Positions 7,329 through 16,300 of a stretch of DNA of 19,732 nucleotides are shown in pieces. Under the pieces are notes generated by a model. It was not told where the DNA came from. It was given only the letters and a program-made list of their open reading frames with translations, and did not search any database. The translations under genes were made by a program, and so were the position numbers. Origin of the DNA: Caldisericia bacterium. GTDB taxonomy: Bacteria > Caldisericota > Caldisericia > UBA6126 > JAGPKI01. The DNA is taken from positions 1-19,732 of the forward strand of contig JAGPKI010000013.1 in NCBI GenBank assembly GCA_018054005.1. Reading direction: 5' to 3'. Position 1 is the stretch's first letter, and the number at the start of each line of letters is the position of its first letter.

Positions 7329-8109
7329 ACTTTTATTTGAAAATAAACTTGTCAAAAGCAGAACAGAAGCACAAATCATAATTCTTTCTGGAGAAGTAAA
7401 AGTAAATGGAGTAAAAATAGTAAAACCTTCTATTATTGTTCCTATTGATTCAAAACTAACAATAGAGAAAAGTGAAAGATTTGTTAGTAGAGGAGCATAT
7501 AAGCTTATAAAAGCTTTAGATTACTTTAATATTAATGTAGAGGGTAAAATTTGTGCTGATATTGGTTCTTCAACTGGTGGATTTACAGAAATTCTTTTAA
7601 AAAGAGGTGCTCAAAAAGTATATGCAGTTGATGTAGGTGTGGGTCAATTAGACTTAAAGCTAAGAAATGATAGCAGAGTAACTTTATTGGAAGGAATAAA
7701 TGCGAGATATTTAACAAAGAAAGATATACCTGAAGTGATAAACCTTGCTACAATTGATGTATCATTTATATCTGTTGAGAAAATAATCCCGCAAATAAAA
7801 GATCTTGGTAGCGAAGACTTAGAAATTATAACCCTTTTAAAACCACAATTTGAAGTTGGCAAAAGCTTTGTTGGTAAAAATGGAATAATTAGAAATAAAG
7901 AATATATAATAGATATGCTTAATAATAAATTTGATTTTTTCTATAAGATTGACCTTCCGCCAAAAGGATTAACGTTTTCTCCTATAAAAGGAGCAAAAGG
8001 TAATATAGAGTATCTCATTTTTTTAAAAAGAGAGCCACCATATATAAATAAATCTATAATTGAGGAAGTGGTAAATGAAAGTTGGAATATTTTTCAGAAA
8101 AAGACTTGA
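7306..8109 (+). CDS. tlyA: TlyA family 2'-O-ribose rRNA methyltransferase
   Basis: A 267-residue protein with an N-terminal S4 RNA-binding domain (about 3-60) and an FtsJ-type Rossmann methyltransferase domain. ADIGSSTGGFTE (84-95) is the SAM-binding motif. K66 in SRGAYKL, D151 in ATIDVSFIS and K179 in LLKPQFE match members of the K-D-K-E catalytic set. TlyA methylates cytidines in 16S and, in some species, 23S rRNA. The old name 'hemolysin' is not supported by anything seen here. It starts with GTG, overlaps dxs by 23 bases and nadK by 35, and has no obvious ribosome site of its own. Confidence 0.93.
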   Translation: MKRVRLDKLLFENKLVKSRTEAQIIILSGEVKVNGVKIVKPSIIVPIDSKLTIEKSERFVSRGAYKLIKALDYFNINVEGKICADIGSSTGGFTEILLKRGAQKVYAVDVGVGQLDLKLRNDSRVTLLEGINARYLTKKDIPEVINLATIDVSFISVEKIIPQIKDLGSEDLEIITLLKPQFEVGKSFVGKNGIIRNKEYIIDMLNNKFDFFYKIDLPPKGLTFSPIKGAKGNIEYLIFLKREPPYINKSIIEEVVNESWNIFQKKT

Positions 8110-8923
8110 TAATATAATAAAGACTTCTAAAAGTATTATTTCATTTTTAGAGTCCAATAAAGCAGAGGTTTTCATAACTAAAGATTTAGAGGATATCTTT
8201 CCTTATCTACCGATAATTGATTTCGATAGTTATGAAACTACTCCAGAAATACTCATTAGCCTTGGTGGAGATGGAACATTCTTAAGGGCTTCCCATTATG
8301 CAGTTAAAAACGACATTCCAGTCTTAGGAGTAAATTTGGGTTATATTGGATTCCTCACAAATGTAGAAGAAGAGGAAATACTCTCTTCAATAGATAAAAT
8401 TTTGGAAGGAAAGTATAAAATAGAAGAAAGAACAATATTAAATGGTACTCTTCTAAGAGAAGGAAAAGAAATACTCTCAGATATTGCTATAAATGATTTC
8501 GTTATTCAGAGAGACCCTTCAGAAAAAATAATCCAAACTTCTGTTTTTATAAATGATAACAGAGTTGCAACAAATAGAGGGGATGGAATTATAATTGCCA
8601 CTTCAACTGGCTCTACCGCTTACTCACTTGCAGCAGGAGGACCTGTAATAGATCCAAAATGTAAAGTTTATATGATAACTCCTCTTTGCTCACATAAACT
8701 TGCAAATAGAAGTATAATTTTACCAGAGGATGAGAGTTTGACAGTTTTAATTTCAACAAAAGGAGAGAAAACAAGATTTATAAACGATGGCATGAATGAA
8801 ACAATATTATTGGATATGGATAGCATAAAAATAAATATTTCCACTAAACCTTTAAAAATTGCAATTTTAAACAAAAAGAATTTTTACGAAGTCTTAAATA
8901 AGAAATTCCAATGGGGACTATAA
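8075..8923 (+). CDS. nadK: NAD kinase
   Basis: A 282-residue cytoplasmic kinase that phosphorylates NAD to NADP, which the MEP pathway and reductive biosynthesis need. The diagnostic GGDGT motif is at residues 64-68. The NAD-binding block (around 169-190) reads GDGIIIATSTGSTAY and continues with AAGGP. The usual NE pair of the active site is ND here (N140-D141), a conservative change. Length is normal. The start lies inside tlyA (35-base overlap), with GAGGAAG about 6 nt before the ATG. Confidence 0.96.
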   Translation: MKVGIFFRKRLDNIIKTSKSIISFLESNKAEVFITKDLEDIFPYLPIIDFDSYETTPEILISLGGDGTFLRASHYAVKNDIPVLGVNLGYIGFLTNVEEEEILSSIDKILEGKYKIEERTILNGTLLREGKEILSDIAINDFVIQRDPSEKIIQTSVFINDNRVATNRGDGIIIATSTGSTAYSLAAGGPVIDPKCKVYMITPLCSHKLANRSIILPEDESLTVLISTKGEKTRFINDGMNETILLDMDSIKINISTKPLKIAILNKKNFYEVLNKKFQWGL

Positions 8924-8931
8924 TTTAAATA

Positions 8932-10623
8932 ATGCTTGAAATAATAAAAATCAAAAATTTTGCAATTGCTAAGGATATAAGTATTGAGTTAGGAAAGGGA
9001 TTAAATGTTTTTACTGGTGAAACAGGAGCTGGAAAGACATTAATCATAAATGCTATTAAGTTTTGTCTTGGAGAAAATTTGGATAAAGACTTGATTTTCA
9101 GAGATCCAAAAAATAGCCCTATTGTCCAACTTGTTTTTTCAAACGATTCCAAAGATTTAATCTTTGAAAGAACAATAACAGAAGGAGGGAAAAGTAGAAC
9201 ATTAATAAACGGTCTTTTCGTCCCACAGAAGAATTATATGGAGACCTGCAACAAACTAATAGCAATTCATGGTCAAAATAGCACAGAGGAACTTTTTTCT
9301 AGCAAAAAACAACTTCAATTTTTTGACCATTATTATAAGGAAGAACTCACGCCATTAATTGAAAAAGTAAAAGAACTTAAGGGAAAATATATCGACTTAA
9401 AAAAAGCGATAATGGAAATTGAGTCAGAAAAAAAAGAAAGAGCAAGAGAAATTGACTTCTTAAAGTTTCAGATAAATGAAATAGAAGAAGCAAACCTAAA
9501 ACTTGGTGAGGAAGAATCATTAAAAGAGGAAAGAGATCTTCTCTCGAATGCACAAAGAATAATTGAAGCTTTAAATAGTATAAGCTTAACACTATCAGGA
9601 GGAGAACAGGAAAATATAGGTATAGTTTATGAATTGGAAAAAGCTATAAATATTACGAGTGGAATAAAAAACTATTCCCCATCTTTAGGTAGCATCGATA
9701 ATTCTCTTAATGATTGCTATGCAATCCTTAAAGAAACAAATAGAGACATATTAAATGAGGTTCAAAAGCTTTTAAACCTCTACGATGAAAAAAGATTGGG
9801 CGAATTAGTTGATAGACTGGACACAATTAGCAATTTGAAAAAGAAGTATGGTGATACAATTGAAAAAGTCTTGGAATCCAAAAACAAAATGGAAAAAAGA
9901 TTGGAATATTTATCAACCATTGAAAGTAGTTGCGAAGAATTTAAAGATAATTTGAATAAAACAACTGAAGAACTAAAAGAATGTTTATTAAGTCTTAGTT
10001 CAAAAAGAGAGTCCTTAAAAGAAATATTTGAAAGTAAAATTCAAAAAGAACTTTCTGACCTTTCATTAGATAAGGCTAAATTTTCTATTAGCTTTAAAAG
10101 AGAAGAAGTGAACGAAGATTCACTAAATTGTATAAAAATAGGTGAGAAATATTTTAAGTTATTTGAAGATGGCTTGGAAAGGGTGGAGTTTCTTCTATCA
10201 ACAAATCCGGGGCAACCACTTCTACCGCTAACAAGTATTGCTTCCGGGGGAGAGCTCTCAAGAATTATGCTTGCAATAAAGACAATTTTAAGGGAAGTAG
10301 ACCAAACGCCAACTTTAATATTTGATGAAATAGATGCTGGTATCGGAGGTATAGTTGGAGACAAAGTTGGTGAAAAATTATACGAGATATCAGGAAATAA
10401 ACAGGTTATTTGTATAACACACCTTCCCCAGATAGCATCTAAGGCAGATAACCACTTTACTGTTTGGAAGGAAACTGATTCAGATGATACAAGTGTAAAG
10501 ATAGGTAAAGTAAATGGAAAAGAACGAATTATAGAAATATCAAGAATGATAGGTGGAGATTATCTAAACGATACTTCTCTTAAGCATGCAGAGGAAATAT
10601 TAAAATTAAACTCATCGAGATAA
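8932..10623 (+). CDS. recN: DNA repair protein RecN
   Basis: A 563-residue SMC-like ATPase acting early in double-strand-break repair. Walker A is GETGAGKT (29-36). A long charged, heptad-rich coiled-coil region fills roughly 150-400. The ABC signature SGGELSR is at 438-444 and Walker B at LIFDEIDAG (D465-E466). ITHLPQIAS follows, as in the family. Length is normal. The ribosome site is weak; the ATG lies 8 nt after the nadK stop. The nadK-recN adjacency is common in bacteria. The intervening argR seen in many Firmicutes is missing. Confidence 0.96.
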   Translation: MLEIIKIKNFAIAKDISIELGKGLNVFTGETGAGKTLIINAIKFCLGENLDKDLIFRDPKNSPIVQLVFSNDSKDLIFERTITEGGKSRTLINGLFVPQKNYMETCNKLIAIHGQNSTEELFSSKKQLQFFDHYYKEELTPLIEKVKELKGKYIDLKKAIMEIESEKKERAREIDFLKFQINEIEEANLKLGEEESLKEERDLLSNAQRIIEALNSISLTLSGGEQENIGIVYELEKAINITSGIKNYSPSLGSIDNSLNDCYAILKETNRDILNEVQKLLNLYDEKRLGELVDRLDTISNLKKKYGDTIEKVLESKNKMEKRLEYLSTIESSCEEFKDNLNKTTEELKECLLSLSSKRESLKEIFESKIQKELSDLSLDKAKFSISFKREEVNEDSLNCIKIGEKYFKLFEDGLERVEFLLSTNPGQPLLPLTSIASGGELSRIMLAIKTILREVDQTPTLIFDEIDAGIGGIVGDKVGEKLYEISGNKQVICITHLPQIASKADNHFTVWKETDSDDTSVKIGKVNGKERIIEISRMIGGDYLNDTSLKHAEEILKLNSSR

Positions 10624-10636
10624 TATCTATTACATT

Positions 10637-11698
10637 ATGAAAAAAGCTATCATAATTGGTGAAAAAAACTCTCCACAAACAGTTTCGGAATTAGAATTAT
10701 TATTAGAAACCTTACAAATAGAAGCAGTTTATACTATGAGACTGAATTTAAGAAAAATTAATCCTGCATACTTTATTGGAAAAGGAAAGTTAGAAGAGCT
10801 AAAAGGTATTGCTAATAGCTTAGATGTTGACACAATTGTATTTGATGATGAATTGTCTTTCACACAAATAAGAAATCTTTCAAAAGCGTTACAAAAAGAA
10901 GTTTTAGATAGGCCGAGGGTAATCTTAGATATTTTCGCAAGAAGAGCCTTAACGCATGAAGGAAAATTACAAGTAGAACTTGCTCAACTTAAAAAGCGGC
11001 TCCCAGAACTTGTCGATCAATCTGCTTCCCTTGATCAACAAGTTGGTTTAGTTGGAACAAAGGGACCTGGCGAAAGATCAATTGAAATGAGAAGAAGATA
11101 TGTATTTGATAGAATAAGGAAACTTGAAAAGCATCTAAAGGAAATAGAAAAACAGAGAAATCTAAAAAGAGAAAGAAGAATAACTTCAGATAAATTTATA
11201 ATATCTATTGTGGGTTATACAAATGCAGGAAAATCAACACTATTTAACGCTTTGACAAAAGAAAATCTTCCAACAGATGACCTATTATTTCATACACTCG
11301 ATACAAGAATTAGAAAAGGCTTTATATCAAAAGAAATTGGTGAGGTACTATTTGTGGATACTGTAGGTTTTATAAGAAAACTTCCACATGAATTAATAGA
11401 ATCCTTTAAAAGCACTCTTGAAGAGATAAAAACGTCTGATTTAATCATAATAGTTGTTGATATAAGTGACCCAAATTTTACCGCAGAACTAAAAACTGTA
11501 AAAGATACCCTAAATGACCTGGATGCCGCATCCATAGAAACAATAATTGTTTACAATAAAATCGATAAATTAAGTAAGAATTTTATTTTTAGAAACATAG
11601 AAAATGGTTTGTTTGTATCTGCTAAAACTTTAGAAAATATTGATGAATTAAAAAGAAAAATAATGGAAAAAATCGAAGAAAGAATATTAAAAAAGTGA
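10637..11698 (+). CDS. hflX: Ribosome-associated GTPase HflX
   Basis: A 353-residue GTPase that binds 50S subunits and splits stalled ribosomes. The N-terminal HflX domain (about 1-150) includes DRPRVILDIFARRALTHEG and the glycine-rich GTKGPGERS loop. A helical linker covers 150-180. The G domain has G1 GYTNAGKST (193-201), G3 DTVGF (241-245), G4 NKID (307-310) and G5 SAK (328-330). It is shorter than the roughly 400-430 residues of enterobacterial HflX, mostly through a compact C-terminus, with no sign of damage. It starts 13 nt after recN without a clear ribosome site and ends in a GTGA overlap with pcm. Confidence 0.95.
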   Translation: MKKAIIIGEKNSPQTVSELELLLETLQIEAVYTMRLNLRKINPAYFIGKGKLEELKGIANSLDVDTIVFDDELSFTQIRNLSKALQKEVLDRPRVILDIFARRALTHEGKLQVELAQLKKRLPELVDQSASLDQQVGLVGTKGPGERSIEMRRRYVFDRIRKLEKHLKEIEKQRNLKRERRITSDKFIISIVGYTNAGKSTLFNALTKENLPTDDLLFHTLDTRIRKGFISKEIGEVLFVDTVGFIRKLPHELIESFKSTLEEIKTSDLIIIVVDISDPNFTAELKTVKDTLNDLDAASIETIIVYNKIDKLSKNFIFRNIENGLFVSAKTLENIDELKRKIMEKIEERILKK

Positions 11699-12345
11699 AT
11701 TGCGATTTCCAAAAACAAAGGGAAGAAATGGTTTTAAACCAACTTATAAAAAGAGGAATAAATGATAAATCGGTAATTGAAGCTTTTAGGAAAATTCCAC
11801 GAGAAATATTTATTCCAGAAAAGTATAGAGAATTTGCTTATTTTGATGGACCAATTGAGATAGGTTTTGGACAAACAATTTCGCAACCATTTATTATAGC
11901 TTTAATGGTTTCTGAATTAGAACCACGAAAAGGGCTTAAATGCCTCGAGGTTGGAACTGGCTCAGGATATCAAACTGCAATTCTCTTGCACCTTGGGCTT
12001 AAAGTTTATTCGATAGAGAGGATCAAAGAACTTGCATTAATTGCTACGAAAAATTTGCTTAAATTAAATTTTAAAGATTTTAATATATTTGTGAGAGATG
12101 GAACTTTGGGCTTACCCGAATATGCACCTTTCGATAGAATTATTGTTTCTGCTTCTGCACCTAAAATATCCGAAAGTTTGATTTCGCAATTAAGTTCCAA
12201 TAATGGCATAATGATTATACCTGTTGGAGATAGGCATATGCAAAACCTCGTAAAAATTATAAAAACAAATCATGACATTCAAAAGAAAAACTTAGACTAT
12301 GTAAGATTTGTGCCATTAATAGGAAAAGAGGGTTGGAATGAATAA
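11695..12345 (+). CDS. pcm: Protein-L-isoaspartate O-methyltransferase
   Basis: A 216-residue SAM-dependent enzyme that methylates L-isoaspartyl residues and so starts repair of aged proteins, which would suit a thermophile. The family-specific GFGQTISQPFIIALM lies at 57-71. SAM motif I is LEVGTGSGYQ (84-93). The post-motif RIIVSASAPKI (148-158) and the late GIMIIPVG block also match. It starts with GTG inside the hflX stop (GTGA, 11695-11698) and overlaps mtnA by 8 bases. Confidence 0.95.
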   Translation: MNCDFQKQREEMVLNQLIKRGINDKSVIEAFRKIPREIFIPEKYREFAYFDGPIEIGFGQTISQPFIIALMVSELEPRKGLKCLEVGTGSGYQTAILLHLGLKVYSIERIKELALIATKNLLKLNFKDFNIFVRDGTLGLPEYAPFDRIIVSASAPKISESLISQLSSNNGIMIIPVGDRHMQNLVKIIKTNHDIQKKNLDYVRFVPLIGKEGWNE

Positions 12346-13342
12346 CAATTTAGAAGAAGCTGTAAAACCAATAGATTTTAAAGATGGTAAATTATTAATT
12401 CTCGATCAAAAAGAACTGCCTTTTAATGAAATTTACTTAGAGATAACTAATCCGGAGGAGCTAATAAAAGCAGTCAAGGAATTATCAATTAGAGGAGCAC
12501 CACTACTTGGATTAGTCGGTATTTATGGTCTTTATCTTGCATCTTTAAATTGTAATGACTTCTCATCTCTTGAAGAGTATTCGTTAAGAATAAAGAATGC
12601 AAGGCCAACTGCTGTTAATCTTCCGAATACAGTAGACAAAATTATGTATATGCTTAATAATATTAAAAGTAAGAAAAATATGGAAGAAATAAGTAGAATC
12701 TTACTAAGAGAGGCTGAAAATTATAAAGAAAAACTTAAAAATGAATCACTAAACATTGCAAAATTTGGCTTAAATCTAATAGATGAAAATGATTCAATTC
12801 TTACTCATTGTAATACTGGAACACTTGCAGTTTTAGGTTATGGAACAGCACTGGGAATTATTAAATATACTTACAGAGAAAAAAAGAATATTAAAATATA
12901 TTTCACAGAGACAAGGCCACTTCTCCAAGGGTCGAGACTCACAGCATTTGAATTAGTAAAAAATAAAATTCCTGCAACATTAATCGTTGACAGTGCAGTA
13001 GGTTATTTAATGAAAGAGAAAAAAATAAATAAAGTTATAGTGGGGGCTGATAGAATAGCAAAAAATGGAGATACAGCAAATAAAATAGGTACATATCAAA
13101 TAGCTATTCTTTCAAAAGTACATAATATTCCTTTTTTTATTGCAGCTCCAAAAGATACATTTGATCAAAATATAAACTCAGGTGATGATATACCTATAGA
13201 ATATAGGGATCAAAAAGAATTAAAAGAAATACGTGGAATAAAATTAGCTCCCCCGGAAATCGAAGCTCTAAACCCAGCTTTCGATGTAACTCCAAGGGAG
13301 CTAATAACTGCCTTTATTACAGAAGAGGGTATTATCTATTAA
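12338..13342 (+). CDS. mtnA: Methylthioribose-1-phosphate isomerase
   Basis: A 334-residue member of the eIF2B-like isomerase family that converts 5-methylthioribose 1-phosphate to methylthioribulose 1-phosphate in methionine salvage. RGAP (52-55) and ARPTAVNL (88-95) bind the sugar phosphate. C158 in HCNTG and D238 in GADRI correspond to the catalytic Cys/Asp pair known from Bacillus MtnA. GSRLTAFEL and NKIGTYQ are also characteristic. No kinase (mtnK) or phosphorylase (mtnP) is nearby, so a role in a related 5-deoxyribose salvage route is possible. A GAGGG site lies before the ATG. Last gene of the operon; its stop overlaps that of the convergent lipoprotein gene. Confidence 0.93.
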   Translation: MNNNLEEAVKPIDFKDGKLLILDQKELPFNEIYLEITNPEELIKAVKELSIRGAPLLGLVGIYGLYLASLNCNDFSSLEEYSLRIKNARPTAVNLPNTVDKIMYMLNNIKSKKNMEEISRILLREAENYKEKLKNESLNIAKFGLNLIDENDSILTHCNTGTLAVLGYGTALGIIKYTYREKKNIKIYFTETRPLLQGSRLTAFELVKNKIPATLIVDSAVGYLMKEKKINKVIVGADRIAKNGDTANKIGTYQIAILSKVHNIPFFIAAPKDTFDQNINSGDDIPIEYRDQKELKEIRGIKLAPPEIEALNPAFDVTPRELITAFITEEGIIY

Positions 13343-16300
13343 CTTTTTATAATTATCTCTTTTGTTTCTTCAACCCAATTAACTTCTGCTCCAAATGCTT
13401 CTGCGATGAATCTTATTGGTACAAATGTTCTTCCATTAACAATTTCTGGTGGTGCATCAAGTATGTACTTATCTTCACCTAATTGACCCTCTTCTTTTAT
13501 ATAAACATCATTAGAACCAATCTGCATTCTTATGACTTTAATGTCTTTTTTTATTGTGATCTCTTTAATGCTTGCATTCCATTCTACTTCTGCTCCTAAT
13601 GCCTCAGAAATAATTCTTATAGGAACCATTGTTCTACCGTTCTTAATATATGGAGGTGCTTCAATTGTTTTTTCATCATCGTTAATATAAACGGTCTTGG
13701 AACCAATTTGTAGTTTTATTAAAGTAGCATAGTAGATATTTAATTCTATTTTTGTTTCATTTGTTGCTTTATCTATGGCAATAACTTCTATAACATTTAA
13801 TCCTTTTGTTAAAGTTATTTCTTTTGAGAATTCACCGCTACTGTTAAGTTCAACATCTGCTTCTCCTATTCTTACTACCGCTGATTGTTCAGTTCTCCCG
13901 GTTATTATTATTTTGTCACTATAAACTTCAGCTGGAACTTCTTCTAATTCTAATATCGGTGGAGTTGTATCAAGTGTAACAATCCTTGTAACAGTTGTTT
14001 CGAGATCTTTCCTGTTTTTTGCTGTTATAGATATAATATTTTCTCCTTCGACTAAATCAAGCGTTACAGAAAAACTACCATTTGATTCAATAGTAACTTC
14101 TTTTCCGTTGACAAATAGTAATGCGGTCGAATCTGTTATACCTAACAAAGTCACTTGAGGTTTATTTGTAAGATAATTATCAGGTGGAAAAGTAATATCA
14201 AGAACTGGTGGAACTGCATCGGGATTACGCAAAACTTGAACAATAAGAATTTGAGAATGTTTTACATCTCCTCCGTCAGCTGAAACTTCTAATGAGAATT
14301 TTTTATCAGGCGTATCTGCTTTAAACTTTAAAGTAAGGTTTGAGTTAAATGGAGCTTTTCCTTTCTGGGGTTCAAATGAATAAGAATCGAGTTCTTTGGG
14401 AGGATTTAATAAATTAAGAGTAATTTCTTCTGAAAAATTAGGATTAGGTAAAACACTAAACTCAATATTTAATGGTTCCCCTGCCATTATCTCAAATTCT
14501 TCTCCCTTTGAAGTGAAATTAAAATCTGGTGGTTTATCTTCAATAACAGTTATATTTGCATGAAGAGACTTCTCATACCCTGTTGATTTAGAAGAAACAT
14601 TAATTACAAAATCTTGTGTAGTTTTAACTTCTGCATTTTGTGGAATTTGGGTTCTAATATCCAATTTAACATATTTAGAGGCACTTATTTTTGCTCCCCC
14701 GTTATCGCCCGTTGTAAATTCTTTTCCATCAAGATAAATTTTATATAACCATTTATCAGTAGATTTATTGAGAACTGAAATATCATAAACATCGTCAAGA
14801 GTTCCGTTATTAACAATATAAGTAGAAATTGTTGCTTCTTCACCTTTAATTCTTTCCTGAAATAGGTTACCATCAGAAATAAACTCAAAATTTTTAATAT
14901 TAATTACTTTTACAGGAAATTCCATTGTTTGAAGGACTTTTTTAGTTATATTATCTTGAACAAACACAACCAGTGAAACATTTGTTAGGTTATATATATC
15001 TTTAAGTTTGAATTCGACATTTATGTCAAATGTGTCGCCTTTTTTGCCAAATGTTTCCCCAGTGGGAAGTTTCATTGGTGTTCCAAGATAATCATTTAAA
15101 TCATCGTTTTTGGGAGTAATAAAGTCTCTTAGAACGAAGTGATGAAATTTATCACCATTTATAGCTACAAAAGGTATTTTACTTTCGGTTAATGCAAAAT
15201 AAATTCGAGGATCTTTATAAGGAATGTTATCTAAAGCCGTAACAGTAGCAGAGGCTTTGCCAACCTTCTTTGCTGAGTCAAATGAACTTTTTAAAGATAT
15301 ATTAACAAGAGAGGGTTCTTTAAGTTTTTCCTGTACCTTTTTCGAATAACTCTCATACATCGCTTTATCCTTACCTTCAGTGCTATCATCTGCTAATCCA
15401 GTAGGAACTCCTTTTATATAATCAGTCCCATCAAAATATATTGTAGGTAAGCCTTTATCAGATTGATACCATTTCATTCTCTGCTCGCTTTCTACCCAGG
15501 AAAGTCTTGGAGAAGGATGGTCATCAACAGAATCTACATAATACTCAATAAATACAACTCTTTCTTTACCAAGTTCCTCGTATAGTCTATCCATCGCTCT
15601 GTGTGAATGAACACAATTTATGCACCATATTGCTGTAAATAGTTCACCAATAACGGTATGAGGTACTAACTCAAGTTTTTGTTTGTAAACAAATATAGAA
15701 GAAGCTCTATGAGTATTGTTACCCCTTGCTGCACGTGCTTCTATTTCAATATTATAGATACCTGCCTCTACGTACTTAGATGATGGAGTAAGTTTAAGTA
15801 TAACTGTATCATTTTCGGGTAGATTTACTGATGGAGGCACAAAAGTAGGGGTAGTATTTTTTGGTAAACCTAATGCAATAAAAGTAACAATACCAGTAAA
15901 ACCATTTTGAGGAGTAATTTTAATGGGTATTCCAAAATCTTCATCAGCAGATGCTACAAATATTGGTGGAATCTCAGTATAAAAATCAGGCGCAGAATCT
16001 ACTCTAAATATTATGTCAACTTCTTTGGTTTGTCCTAAATCTAATTTCACCGTAACTTTAGCCTGGTAATCCATACCATCTTGAAGATCATCTGTTACAA
16101 TTTTGACTTTAACTTCTTGTTGAGCGGCGCTAAACCTCTCTGGCTCAACTTTCACAGAACTGTTATTGGAGCTAATAGTGCCAACTAATATATTTCCACC
16201 CTCATTATTTATGAAGAAACTTCTCTCTAATGAGTTACCTTTACTTATTGAGCCAAAATCAAGATAAGAAGGAGTAATTCTTATTAAATCATTTCCGAAC

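Noticed and set aside
13342..13725. Real copper amine oxidase activity for the stalk-domain proteins
   Set aside because: Only the non-catalytic N-terminal-type domain is present; the topaquinone catalytic domain is absent.
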